Origin: Orbilia blumenaviensis
Taxonomy: Eukaryota; Ascomycota; Orbiliomycetes; Orbiliales; Orbiliaceae
Length of the DNA stretch: 64,000 bases
Direction: 5' to 3'
Assembly (NCBI GenBank): GCA_036872755.1
Contig: JAVHNS010000011.1
Location: 1 to 64,000 of the forward strand
Part shown: positions 35,488 to 47,200 of the stretch, in pieces
Layout: the number at the start of each line of letters is the position of its first letter
How positions within the stretch are numbered: the first letter of the stretch is position 1
Position numbers and translations under genes: made by a program
Notes under the pieces: generated by a model
What the model saw: the letters and a program-made list of their open reading frames with translations, nothing else
Told to the model about the DNA's origin: nothing
Database searches by the model: none

Positions 35488-36655
35488 ATGTATCGATATA
35501 TCTCATCGCTACTCCTCGCCTTGCTCTCGCTACGCTTTGCAACAGCGGCGGTACTTGTCGAAAGACAAGGGGCAACATCAACATATACACACACCAAAGA
35601 TACCATAGTAAAGCCGACAGCAAATGCTAGATATCAAGTTGGCGTTCCCATCGATGTTGTTTGGTACATCCCGGAGACAAGGTTCAATCAAAATAAGGCA
35701 GAATCTTTCAATATTACAATTGCGCTGGGCGGACAGGTAGCTATGGAGCTGAGCAATTCTGGTACGTTCGAATTTATCGGTCCCGCGGCAGACGTCTAGG
35801 CCTGACACTCATGTTTTTTTAGTTTCATTTCCTGGTTACGGCGAACACGAAACAACATTCACGCCCCGTGCTAGTTGGCCAGAATCCAGCAAGTACCAGA
35901 TTTTTATTTTCATGGACTTCGGCACAAAAACTCTTACCTCTCCTAGTTTCGGCATCTGGGGCGGCGGGAAGACGCCCACACCAACCCCAGATGACACAGA
36001 AACATCGTCAACAAGGACATCCCAAGCAAGCAGAACCTCGCCGCCATCAGCTACTACTGGTGGATCCGAATCATCTCCAACGTCCGACTCCGACCCTGGA
36101 CCGACAACTTCTTCTTCAGCGTCTGGTCCCTCTCCGACCACGAGCGTGGAGCCCGCACCATCGAGTGGTGTATCTGGAGCCGTCCTCGGCGGCGCTATTG
36201 GGGGTTCCATAGCCGGGACACTCGCAATCGTCGGTTTAATTTGGTTCATGCGAAGGAGCATGGCACAATCCCGTGCCAGCCACGGGGCGAACGGGCCCAA
36301 CAATCCCAACCCAGCAAACTCTAAGGCGCCACCAAGCTACCCAAATAATAGTGGTAACGGCCAGCAATGGCCGTATCAGCAAATGGGTGCCCCGAGCACC
36401 ACCAGTGTCAACAACGCCAACAGCGAATTTAAGGGATTCGCGCCTCCTCCACCGCCTCCTCCTGTGCCCACAAGCACCATGAGCGAGATGCCCACACAGA
36501 TGCACCATGAGCCAGTGGAATTACACTCGATGCCTCAACACAATGCAGCAGCTGAAATGCCGGGAGATACGGCTTGGAACATGCCACCCGCAGCCCCAGT
36601 TGCACAGCAGCAGCCTCAGCGATATGTATATAGCCCTCAAAGCTATGGTCAGTAA
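35488..36655 (+). CDS. Single-pass surface protein with Ser/Thr-rich stalk
   Basis: Exons 35488-35761 and 35823-36655, 368 aa. Residues 1-20 are a signal peptide. A compact extracellular domain follows (V-G-V-P-I-D-V-V-W-Y-I-P-E-T, F-N-I-T-I-A-L-G-G, F-P-G-Y-G-E-H-E-T-T-F), then a Ser/Thr/Pro-rich stretch of about 75 residues likely O-mannosylated, a transmembrane helix with glycine-rich start (G-G-A-I-G-G-S-I-A-G-T-L-A-I-V-G-L-I-W-F) followed by M-R-R, and a cytosolic tail rich in Pro, Gln and Asn with a seven-proline run. The architecture is that of cell-wall sensors of Wsc/Mid2 style, though no WSC Cys domain is present. Sensing is an inference from layout. The intron has a CCTGACAC branch site and T-rich tract. 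Confidence 0.82.
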
Positions 36656-38176
36656 AACTTCCTTCAAGAAATTATCGGGGAATGGAGATCTCGCAACGTC
36701 TCTACGATCGTGATACATCCCATCTGTATTTAGGGGGTGGGGTCTCAAAAACTGCGGGCACCAGGATTAGATCCTTTCGCTCCCAAGAGGGAATACTCAT
36801 CCCGCTGTATAGCACTGCTAAAAGGCGAAGTAACCGAAGAACCTTTTTTTCTTATACAGGGGAAATTTTAATGCCAGGTCAAGGAATTTTGGGGTTTTGT
36901 TTTCATAGATATTGGATTAGATTAGCTAGCGAGCGAGCTAGAATGACGAGAATAATGTATATATATATACCCTTATCGTTTAATGTTTCTGCATCTTTCA
37001 ATACAATAGCGGCGCATATCTCGGTCTTGTGTTTCAAGGTAGTTAATATTTACTGCGCTGGCTGTCGTAAGAGCGAGGGTCTGACGTCTAAGTTAGATAA
37101 GATGGGGTAGCTGACTGAATTCATGAACTTTCAGTGCCGAGTTAGCCGTTCGGTAGTAATTAAGCTGGTGAAATAACATCCTGCAGTTGCAGGAGTCGAA
37201 GTGTAAACGTCATCGAGTTGGGAAACCAGCGAAGCTGAGCCCTTGGTTTCGAGCCAACTCATAGTCCAAGTTGCTTGGGAAGTGCGAAGTGGCGATATCG
37301 CGATGTACTGCCAGTTGTTTGGCTCCATGGATCGATTTTAGTATGTGAGGTAAGCAAACACTTAATCAAATGAATTTGCGGGGCAGTCAACATCTTGGTA
37401 AAATAACCCCTCAGCCGCCCAGGCACCCACCTGACAGCTGACGAAGTGCATCGACCATGGCGACACAACCGCATCAACCCCTGCTAGCATGCTAGATGAC
37501 ATTATCTTAGACTGGCAGCTTGACGTCAAGAAAGTCAGTCAGGACTGGTCTCTCAGCTTGTATTCGACGTAGATAATCAAGTCTAGATGTGTTAAATATT
37601 CAATGGGCAGCTACGAGTACCGCACTCCTAAGCAATTGTAGTACCGTATTGCATATATTGCTCGATCAGTTGGAAGTACCTGCATTGCATCATTCGACAA
37701 CATCCACACTCGGATCTTCCAGCCGAGGGGCTCCAAACCTAAAATGCACCAAAGTTTGGACGAAGAAACTGATACAAATCCTGACCGCCCGGGTGCGAAC
37801 CGGCATAACATCCCGCGGGGCGTTGGGACCAAGCCTTTTTAGGGTAAACCTGCTGGTTTTGAGGCTGGGTACATCTGAGTTGTGGAAACTCGTGAAAACT
37901 ACTGTACCCGCAGCGCAGGTTATTGCTGAGATTGATATCAAGTCGATAATATGTACCTCCACGTCCGCAGGTTTAGATGTCCGGTTCTCTTGGAGGAATC
38001 TACTATGTTTAAATACACCGCAGGCACCTGCCTGAGCGACTTTAGGATATCTGGCGACCTTGCCTTAAGTTTTCATTCTACCTCATTTGCTTGTATATTT
38101 AGCTCGCCCCCAAAATCGAATTCTCGACTAAGGCCTGAGAACGCCGACGGGGTCGGGTTATACTTTTCTTTCCAGA
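36656..38176. other. Intergenic, no gene seen
   Basis: 1.5 kb without recognisable coding content. Overlapping short frames on both strands around 37.1-38.0 kb have no motif and no splice support. Confidence 0.6.
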
Positions 38177-39919
38177 ATGAAGGAGATCCTGCTGCTTCTT
38201 CTATCTCTTAGCACTGCAGGCGCGGTGCCTTCAACTGTGGACATCGAGATCACCGTCCCGGCCAAAGACACCCTTCTCCGCTCGCTTGACAGGAACCTCG
38301 TCTCATGGTCTATCCAGAACCGCGACTTGCCCATTTTTGCTAGGTCAAAGTTGCTGGAGAATTTATTCAAAGCTCTCTCAACCAATATCGCCATCGGCCA
38401 GTCCGTGAGACTTGGCGGCGGTGAATCGGATAAAACAACTTACGGTTCCGACATTAGTATTACTGCGAAGAAGTATCAGTCCGGCTACTATGGAGCCCAA
38501 GCCCAAGGAAATGTGACACTGGGCCCCAACTACTTTGCATCCTTCAAGGACAAGTACGCACCAGATACTCGTTACATTTGGTGCCTCAACTTGATCAACA
38601 CAACCAATAATTTCGAAGCTGCCATATCAACTGCAGCCGGCGTCCTCGAGTATCTCGGTGATGAGTTGGATCTGTTCGAAATTGGAAACGAAGCCGACTT
38701 CTATGGCTCAAAGGGTTTCCGAGACTCGAATTGGGATGCTTCTATGATGCTCCCAGAATGGAATTATATTGCAGACGAAATCCAGAGGCTGGCCCCGGAG
38801 AAAACCATCAAATTCATGGCGGGTGGTTTCGCAAATCCAGCATATATCGTCACTAAAGATTTCGATATCCCAGGAATTATCGCAGCTGGCTTCCAGTCCT
38901 CAAGGATCCCATGGTATTCGATGCATCTATATCCCCAGTCCGGATGCAGCGGGGCTGTCACCATTGCCCCACTCCTCGAACACAATACCCTCTCTGACAT
39001 CCTTAGCAATTACATCCCTCAAGTCGCAGCTGCCGAGTCTGTTGGGGCCCAATTCGCCATTGGCGAGACAAATACCGTATCTTGTGTCGGTCGGCCTGGA
39101 ATTTCGGATACATTCGCTGCAGCGCTCTGGCTTGTCGACTACGTTCTCTTCGCTGCCACAATTGGGGTTAGAAGAGTCTATTTTCACGCCACAACAAAAG
39201 GGTCCTACAGCCCTGTAATCCCGATCAACTATTCCTTAGAATCTGGGAACTATTCAGCTGGCGTGCTTCCACTTTCGTACGGTGCATACTTCGTCTCAGA
39301 GATCCTATCCTTTAATGACACCCTTCTTGTAACACAAATCGAAGGCGGGAATGATACAGATTATAGTTCCTACTCCATCTGGGACGAGAAAAAAAGGCTT
39401 CGTAAGATCGTGTTCCTCAATCTCCAGTCATACAACAGCTCTACAGGCGGTACGAACCCTGCCACGCCAAACACAGAGGTATACTCGTCTGCAGAAGTTC
39501 GGCCATCGACTCGAGTAACGGTGGCAACACCATGGGAGCCAGGCCAAGAACTATCTTTGATAAGGCTCCAGGGGCCAGGCTCAAACTCAAAATCTTTAGT
39601 AAACGTTTCAAGTTTTACGCTTTCGGAGAAAGATGGGTCGGTGACTAGCAACCTCGTCGATACTATAATAATAGTTCAAGAGAATGGGAGCATATCCTTC
39701 GATCTTTTGGCTTCGGAGGCCGTCCTAGTCCAACATTACAGCGAAGTCCTAGCGAATAGACATCCTACAAAGAGCGGCTCCAAGGCCGCAAACTCAACTA
39801 TGGATGGGGTAGTTATGAGAACTCGAGGTGCAGATATGAGCTTTGCGTGCAGGCACGATCTAAGCAACAAAATAATTATCTCGGTGATACTAGCTACCAT
39901 TATCTTATTGATCTCTTGA
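38177..39919 (+). CDS. GH79-family glycoside hydrolase (beta-glucuronidase-like), probably GPI-anchored
   Basis: Single exon, 580 aa. Signal peptide at 1-16. The catalytic barrel shows F-E-I-G-N-E-A-D with the acid/base Glu at about 172, and F-A-I-G-E-T-N-T-V-S-C with the nucleophile Glu at about 297, the pair used by GH79 retaining enzymes. A beta-rich C-terminal domain typical of fungal GH79 follows (about 420-535). The protein ends in a hydrophobic tail (I-I-I-S-V-I-L-A-T-I-I-L-L-I-S) after small residues, which fits a GPI-attachment signal, so it is likely held at the membrane or wall. Many N-x-S/T sites are present. Probable role: removal of glucuronic acid from polysaccharides such as arabinogalactan; substrate not proven by sequence. 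Confidence 0.92.
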   Translation: MKEILLLLLSLSTAGAVPSTVDIEITVPAKDTLLRSLDRNLVSWSIQNRDLPIFARSKLLENLFKALSTNIAIGQSVRLGGGESDKTTYGSDISITAKKYQSGYYGAQAQGNVTLGPNYFASFKDKYAPDTRYIWCLNLINTTNNFEAAISTAAGVLEYLGDELDLFEIGNEADFYGSKGFRDSNWDASMMLPEWNYIADEIQRLAPEKTIKFMAGGFANPAYIVTKDFDIPGIIAAGFQSSRIPWYSMHLYPQSGCSGAVTIAPLLEHNTLSDILSNYIPQVAAAESVGAQFAIGETNTVSCVGRPGISDTFAAALWLVDYVLFAATIGVRRVYFHATTKGSYSPVIPINYSLESGNYSAGVLPLSYGAYFVSEILSFNDTLLVTQIEGGNDTDYSSYSIWDEKKRLRKIVFLNLQSYNSSTGGTNPATPNTEVYSSAEVRPSTRVTVATPWEPGQELSLIRLQGPGSNSKSLVNVSSFTLSEKDGSVTSNLVDTIIIVQENGSISFDLLASEAVLVQHYSEVLANRHPTKSGSKAANSTMDGVVMRTRGADMSFACRHDLSNKIIISVILATIILLIS

Positions 39920-40677
39920 TAACTCCCGGATACCGATGAGCTCGATGCTAAGTGTTTGTGTCTTGACATATATTTATTTTTGATACCCCACACGCTCCTC
40001 CATCGCTGTATATTTCTCTTTTATCACATTTCACTATCTAGGTTCATGTATAGGGCATGTCGAGAAGCTAGAAATAGAAGAAGTAGCCTCGAAGAACGTC
40101 TTTGAAATTGGCCTATAGGCTCGATGTAGTGATCAATTTCGTGTAACCATGTTTATGTTTTACGCACGCACGTGCATATGTCGCATGTTTTTGGTTCCTC
40201 CCCTGGTGCGTATAACGGTGGTACTAGTGTGCACTTTTTGATAGATCCATGTATGCATTTTGAGTCTAGAGGGAGATTTCTAAGTTTACTGCAATTCGGG
40301 CCAATCTTTGACATCAGGAGCTAGTCCCACTAACAAAATAACATATCCTACAGTCTCGTAATAGACTGCGTATATCACAGCATCCTGGGCCCTTTATAAA
40401 GCATACAGTGATAGAATTTTGTATAAAGTATAGAAAACCATCTTTGCTAGTACATAGTACGTAGAAAAGCTTCGCTATGACAATGCAGCTTTAACCATGC
40501 ACAAAGTTCCATATTTTGATTTATCAGTCCTAGACTTTCGTGTTTTTGATATTGGGCAGCTTAAGCTTTGGATGAGAGCATTCACGTCTTGTTAACCTGC
40601 TAAGGGTGTGCATATTAATCACCGTGATTAGTATCATAAATGCATGCTGCCAGGCGCAAGTATACTCCGGTCACCGA
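39920..40677. other. Intergenic between convergent genes, no gene seen
   Basis: About 760 bp between the convergent GH79 and epimerase-like genes. No open frame with support and no repeat noticed. Confidence 0.65.
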
Positions 40678-42001
40678 TTATTCGCCTTTAACGCGCTTCC
40701 ATAGAATTGCGGCATCCTTTTTCATGCTCTCTACCACCGCTTCACCCCCAAATACTGGCTTCCAGCCCAGCCCCAACGCCTTGCTTGGTACTGTAATAAT
40801 ACTGTTCCCACTTGTCAGCATTCCACGCCTCCAAATTCGCAGCCGTGAAAGGGGACCTACTTTGAACCGAAGGCCAGTTTTGCATCTCTGACCCCATTCA
40901 CGCCTTCTATATGCGCCGCATCCTCAACTGTCCAACTCGACAATCCGACCTTCCCGCCATCCCAACCCTCCAATGTCTCAACAGCTTCTTTAATTCCATA
41001 AGCAAGATCCTTCCAGCTTCTCTCTCCATTTGAGGCAAAGTATATTCCTTCATAACCGGACTTCGCCACGCCACTGAGCGCACACCGAATGATTAATTCG
41101 TATAGAAGGGCAAGGTCTGTGATATGGACATTCGACCAAACAGCGTTACCCGAGCCGATGTAGTGCGCCTCCTTCGTTTCAATCGCAGTGCGGATCAGTG
41201 GTGGAAGTTGGACAGACAGACGCGGAATGATAGCCGCGGTTTGGCCATCTGCCCACATATTCATCGTTAGCGGCGTCTTGGGACCTCATGGACCCGTTTT
41301 CGGTGGAATGGATTCTATCAAACTTACAAATAGTTGGCGGCACAATGGTATATGTTGAAACCCCCTTCTCCTCCCCAAGCTCGGCCACTCTTATGGTTAC
41401 AGTTCGGTGGCCATACTCCTCCCTCTCATTCCACTCCCTCAGAACCCCCAACAAATCCTCGGCGTCATCAAATGGTCTTCCATCTACATCACCATCCTTG
41501 TATGTCGCAAAGGCGCTGGTCCCCGAGGTGTGTACCAAAATCTTCTTTCTTCCTTCACCGTTCTCACTCAATCCGTTGATAATGGCCTCAGCAGCGGGAA
41601 GGTCATTCGCCGCAGCACAATTAACAACAATATCAGACTCTGATGCCAATCTTCGGAGTAATTCCGTATCCGACAATGACCCCAACACGCATTTAGGCGT
41701 GGATCCCGTAAAGAATTTAGGATTCGTAACAGGGGAGGTAAGTGTTTGGATGGCAGATTCAGACCGTACAAGGGTTGTGACCTCAAGATCTGGCGACCGA
41801 AGGAGAGTGGTCAAAACTGCGCCACCGCTGGAGGATAATGATCTCGTGTTAATGGAGTGGAGTCATGCAAAGAAATGGCTTGTGGCGAAGACAAGGGTCG
41901 TGACGTCATCAACGTGGTGACATCAGAACTTACATATACCCGGTTCCGCCCGTCAAAAAGACCTTAAGTTTCGGAATCGTGATGGGGACTTCGCCTGACA
42001 T
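40678..42001 (-). CDS. NAD(P)-dependent epimerase/dehydratase-like protein (extended SDR)
   Basis: Exons 42001-41934, 41827-41328, 41248-40861 and 40801-40678; 359 aa. The nucleotide-binding motif T-G-G-T-G-Y-I-G-G lies at 17-25 and is split by intron 1. Further family signs are V-N-C-A-A-A-N-D, V-H-T-S-G-T-S, P-P-T-I-Y-G, and W-S-N-V-H-I-T-D-L-A. The catalytic Tyr-x3-Lys is not obvious, as in many atypical members related to NmrA-like and reductase proteins. The C-terminus L-G-L-G-W-K-P matches the end of the family. The last intron (40802-40860) was chosen because it restores G-S-N-I-I-T-V-P-S-K-A-L-G-L-G-W; other acceptors nearby break frame. Cytosolic; substrate unknown. Confidence 0.87.
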
Positions 42002-43029
42002 TTTTGGATATCCGTTTTCCGACGCTCGACTCTGTGCTTAGTGGGGGAACTCCGGTAGGATTTTGATTTGGGAACTACGGATGTTTGCTTTACGTCAAAG
42101 CAAAGTACGATGGTGGTGGTCATTGTGGTGGGAGTAATTAATCATTTATAGCCCTCCATCATATCAGCATTGCATTGCATACTTCGCATATCCATTGCGT
42201 GAATTCGAGCCATCTCAATGTAAGTGTGCGAACCACCAAATCGCGAGGCCACACCATACCAAGTTTTTTTTTTTTGTTTTTCCCTTTGGAGGGGAAAAAA
42301 TTCCCTTGACAGCATGAAAGAAATGTCTGGTCCGTCAACAGGATTTACGGAGGCATTCCAGACGCTGGGAATATTCGAAACGGTTGGGTGTACCAGATCC
42401 GGAACGATGCAGCTGGCTGATTAATCTATAGTCGGCAATCCCACGATGCAACCTGTCAGAGCTCATGGATCAGGCCCCAAATCTTGGCGAGCCTCGCTGA
42501 CAAATTTGGATCCATTTCACGATTACGCACTTCGGAACTCGCCATCGGCCTAAATTCTTTATTGGGACAGATACGCGCACATGCATCTACCATGATTGTA
42601 AGTTGGAAAGTGTGACAGTGACATTATCGCATTATGTTTTTCCTTCAGAAGCAATCAGGTCTAAAAACTCGAGTAATCTATTCTCCCCGTCGTCATTATA
42701 AGCGCATGAAACCCCAGCCTTATTAACACCAGCCTTGGCTTTGGCAATGGAGCTCCCGCTGCCTGCTGAGAATGCACGCCCAACGCCAGTACACCGACAC
42801 GCCATATTGAAGGATGGAGTCGACTCAACCTAACAAATGAAAGTTGTAAAACGACAAAAGAACGGATGCAAAGGGGAAGATGGGAACCGGAATGCGGAGA
42901 CGAATAGTATGGCTGGTGTCAGCTCTACCTATGCCGATTGAAAATTCTAATGACCAACCAGACGGCCAAAACACATATCAATAGTGGTGTGCGAACAAAA
43001 GAAACTTCTCTGATATCCCCAATGGCTAG
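42002..43029. other. Intergenic, no gene seen
   Basis: 1 kb between two minus-strand genes. A T-rich run near 42,263-42,285 and a short plus-strand frame (42224-42424) without motif. Nothing else noted. Confidence 0.6.
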
Positions 43030-44298
43030 TTAGTTGGGCAGTTCGACTCCCAGCTCAGCCTTTAGAGCCCCGTATGCCTCGAGAACGTTGTCCACCAGTT
43101 GGTCAGCCTGTTTGTTTCCCCTCTTCAATCCGCTGACTTCTCGAAGCACGACTTCTACACCTCTCTTATCTACCATATGCCTAATCGCCACGGCATCGTC
43201 GTCATCTTCATCACTATACCAGATAGCGGCGGCAATAGATTTCGCAAGATTTGAAGGTCTCCCAACCCCAAACTCATAATCCATCATCGCAGGTCCAATT
43301 AGGCGGTCGTTCCGACCCAGCTTTCTCTTCGGTGCTCGACAGACCCTCGTGATCTCATCTTGAACATTAGGATTCTTCAACCGACGGTGCATTATGTTAT
43401 TGATATATCTCTGATGCTCGTCTTTTGAGAACATTGTGTGCTTCTTGAGCAGCGCCCTGCCGGACTCTTCCAACGCCCCCTTGGCGATAGCGTAGATTTG
43501 CTTATCTTCGATAGCTTCATTAACGGTTTCATAGCCCTTCAGCCAACCCAGGTATGAGATCGTGGCGTGGGCAGTGTTCAGGGTAAATAACTTGCGCTCG
43601 ACATAGGCTAGAAGGTTTTTGGCGAGTTTCATGCCGTGGATGTTATGGTCCGCCTTGAGTGCATCCTGGTCAACAACCCATTCATAAAATTCTTCAACGC
43701 CGACATCCAACTCGTGTCCACCGGGCCGGTCTTTTCCGGTATTTCCATTTAAGTTTTTAGTTGGGCCGAAGGGAGGTACGATACGATCGACGGAACAATT
43801 CGCGAACCCAACTTGCTTGTCGAAAAACTCAAGCTCAGCGAGAGAAGCGTCTATCCGAAAATGCTTTCCGACCTCCTTTCTAAGGATTTCAGATGCACCG
43901 ACGCCGTTCTCGCAAGCAATGATATCAACAAGTGCATCTGGGTGTTCTTGATGCAGTCTCCTCAGCCCCTTCGCGATAGTAGGCGCGATTTTGGGTAGGA
44001 TTTGTGCACCAACTGAGGTGGTGATGAGATCTGTGGCTGGAAACTCGTTGACAAGGTCTGGGGAAGTCGAAACGACGCCGGAGAAATCTGTTACTTCAGC
44101 TGTTGACAACCCCTGGGAGAGAATGTGGACTGTGTAGTGGTCGTGGGAGTTCAACGAGTCGATAAGAGATTCGTTAACGTCCGCGAACGTAACATGGTAC
44201 CCGGAATCAACGAGCAGCGGGCCGATGAACCCGCGGCCAATGTTGCCAGCACCAAAATGAATAGCGTTTGGCATGACGTTTGTGGGTAAGTAGGTCAT
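43030..44298 (-). CDS. mpdA: Mannitol-1-phosphate 5-dehydrogenase
   Basis: Single exon, 422 aa. It interconverts fructose 6-phosphate and mannitol 1-phosphate with NAD(H), the first step of fungal mannitol synthesis, in the cytosol. The N-terminal Rossmann motif is F-G-A-G-N-I-G-R-G at 15-23, followed by D-V-N as the NAD-selecting acidic turn. The family signature K236-x4-N241-x2-H244 (K-L-F-T-L-N-T-A-H) marks the catalytic Lys, Asn and His of long-chain polyol dehydrogenases. The usual start is near M-P-N-A-I-H-F-G (Met-9), so the first eight residues may not be translated. A stretch of acidic residues (D-E-D-D-D-D-A) lies near the C-terminal domain. Mannitol supports stress tolerance and carbon storage in many fungi. 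Confidence 0.95.
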   Translation of the reverse strand: MTYLPTNVMPNAIHFGAGNIGRGFIGPLLVDSGYHVTFADVNESLIDSLNSHDHYTVHILSQGLSTAEVTDFSGVVSTSPDLVNEFPATDLITTSVGAQILPKIAPTIAKGLRRLHQEHPDALVDIIACENGVGASEILRKEVGKHFRIDASLAELEFFDKQVGFANCSVDRIVPPFGPTKNLNGNTGKDRPGGHELDVGVEEFYEWVVDQDALKADHNIHGMKLAKNLLAYVERKLFTLNTAHATISYLGWLKGYETVNEAIEDKQIYAIAKGALEESGRALLKKHTMFSKDEHQRYINNIMHRRLKNPNVQDEITRVCRAPKRKLGRNDRLIGPAMMDYEFGVGRPSNLAKSIAAAIWYSDEDDDDAVAIRHMVDKRGVEVVLREVSGLKRGNKQADQLVDNVLEAYGALKAELGVELPN

Positions 44299-47200
44299 GC
44301 AGTGTTGTGATTTGTCTGAAGTTTCAGAAATATCCGGTCAGCGTATAATTGCGCAGGGATGATCAATTGATTCGGATTCTGTGTTTTCCTACTATATGCT
44401 TGTAGTCCTACTAACTACAGCCGACGTCGCGACTGGAAAGAGAGTGTTATATAGTGTGTTTTTTTTTTTACTTTCTAATGTCAGTGTGGTGTTTAGAGGC
44501 TGGAATCAAGGGATTTCTCGGATGCCGGATGAGGCCAAAGTGAATAAGAATGCGCCTGTGCTGGTTTCGGTGGCAAGGGCGCGGAAATATCGCATTGCAC
44601 TCATTCACAGTTTTTCCATGAGCGATTTGATGATATAATTCCCGATCATAAAAATGATACGAATTCACACCATTATGGTAATCATCAGGCTCGATGACCA
44701 TTCACCTGTAAATCTGTGACAACGTGAACAACACGTTTTGATATCCCAGACTCTAGTTCTACGTCATTTGCCTCAAACTCTGTCCGCGAAGTTATTCCGG
44801 CCGTGCATGGATGCGTATCGGCGTTATCTCGGGGTCTATTCATAGATAAGATAAAATCAGGCAGACTACTTAGCTTAGGGTGTCTTCCGATTTTGTTGTT
44901 TTTTGAGCGCATTTGGGCTAGTATGAGAATTCAAGATCTCCAACAGCATATAGGCCTGTATAGGTGGTATGTGCGCAGGTGGACGCGAACAGTCTCCTAG
45001 CAGATTCGAAACTAGTTAAACCTAACGTCGGCCAGGCCCTACAGTAGTCCCTCAACGCCAACGCTGCACATTGCAGATTATCCGAACCAAAGAAGTTCTT
45101 GCCCCGAAACCTCAAAGCTTCAGAAATCTATTCATATGAATTCAAGGCTCGCAGAGACAGAGGTAGCTATCGATAGAAATCGCAATATCGATCGTAGCTC
45201 TTATAGGAACTTAGCGTATACATAATTTATCCCGCGCCCCATACACGAACCAGGGGGGACTATTCACCCTGGATAGAATCTAAAGCGAAAACAAATGCAT
45301 ACTAGGCTTCTGATATTCTTGGTTCCGCAAGCCCCTAAGGTTGGGAATTCTTTTAATAACGAGCGTGGTCGGGACCTTTACCGTGTTCAAAAATGGGCTG
45401 TGCATATGGGTAAGCCGAATTTGAAGCTCCGGAATCTGTGTGTGAATGATTTTCTGGACCTTCTTCCTCGATTTCTGGTTATAGGAGCGGGTTTGTTAGG
45501 GCCATTGATTAAGGTTTCCCATGTCGAGAAGATCAATTTTATAAACCCGCCGGGAGAGGGGCTGTTTATACCCCGTTTTCACATCTAAGGTAAGCGCTCT
45601 GGTTGCCGTCCGAGCTGACTAGGGAACTAGAAAATATCCCCAGATATTACTTATGAGGCAGTTGAGCCAGGCTCCTCATCATGCATTCACTGACCTAGTT
45701 TAATTAGCCCTTTACCTTAGGTGGCCTATTCTACAGACAAGTAGTAGTGCGGGCAGCCCGTGAAATAAACATATACTTTGTAGATAAAGAACGGCTTGGA
45801 TGCAAATTATGAGGGTTTACTGCGCAGGCTGAAGGTGGGGTGTACTATTGGAGATTGTGAACTCGGCTTGTGTAAGGCCGGCTGTGAGAACTCCGTCCGC
45901 TCGCATCGATGCCCTATTTATTAACATCACTCTCACATGCGCGTACTAACCCATAGCCACATCATTGACAATGACGAATATCACTTAAGTTCTTCTCCTT
46001 CAGCTGATCAGTTCACTTTTAAAGTTACAATTTCACGGCAAGGCTAAATATCTGGTGGCCTCATGTATGTCTGGTGGCCTCGTATATGCGAGGTATAGTA
46101 CGTTGTGGACCTTAAACTAAGGTTATTTAATGTTAGGGGTATGGGATACGAGGCACTCGAGATGTTTCATATCCATAGCTACCTAGGTATATTAAAGCTT
46201 GCCATATGGGCCCAATTCGAAGTTACTTTCGCAAATATAAGACATCTGACCCCTGCCCCCGAGTCCCCATAGGGCTGTTGTTTCTTACCTCATACCTTTA
46301 AATTTTGTCACATCAGGTAATTTGAACAGTAGGACAGCGGGTAGACTTCTAACTCTTAGGAACACCGAAAAGTTAATGTAAGCCTGGCTATAAGATATTT
46401 GCTCGGTTTAATCGCTCTCATTTGGTTCCGAAATTAGGGGCCGTGACATTATCACACGAACCAACCCAGCTGCAGATATAGCAGCCGATATATTCTAGAC
46501 AAAACGAAGAGCAATTGCACGTACATTAATGCGGATTTGCGGACCAATGATTTGGGGACAAAGACAAGGCTCACTCTCAGATCTACCGGATGTCGCTGCC
46601 ATTTATCTATCCCCTCAACACTGGGAATTTTGGGTAAATTAAAGGGTCGCTAGGACTGAGTGAAGGTAGGATGAGAGAGCTCAAAATCTAAACATAGCAT
46701 CGTAAGCAGCTGCAAACTAGAAAGCAATATCGAGTACACTAAGTGACTGTCCGGCCTGTGTCGTTCGAATGTTCGGGTCATATATCGTGTGTTATTTTGT
46801 TAGGGCTGAAACGTGGGGGTTCTATCGGATTCATGTGGCCCGTTGAGGTACATACCTGAGCGTATCTCTCGGCACACGCGATTATTGTCAGATCAGCTGG
46901 CAGATTAACCCGACACTACTTGAGCCCCTGAGCGACCCTGTTGGACCCTTATCTTGTATTGAAAGGCATCGAAGAATAGCTTCAAAAGTCGGCGGGGCAA
47001 CATGGCTAGAGAATTAGCGCCCGGAATGCTACGTTCTGTATTACGCTACAGCGGCCTGTTTCATTTGAATGACATCGAGGAACCTCTACGGTCTACTAAT
47101 TAACTATCGAAACTGATTATGTTAGGGAAAATCCCTTCTGTTTCTGTCCTCGATAGAAGGAGGTTTTCACATTCTCCGCATCGGGCGCAGACACCAAGAC

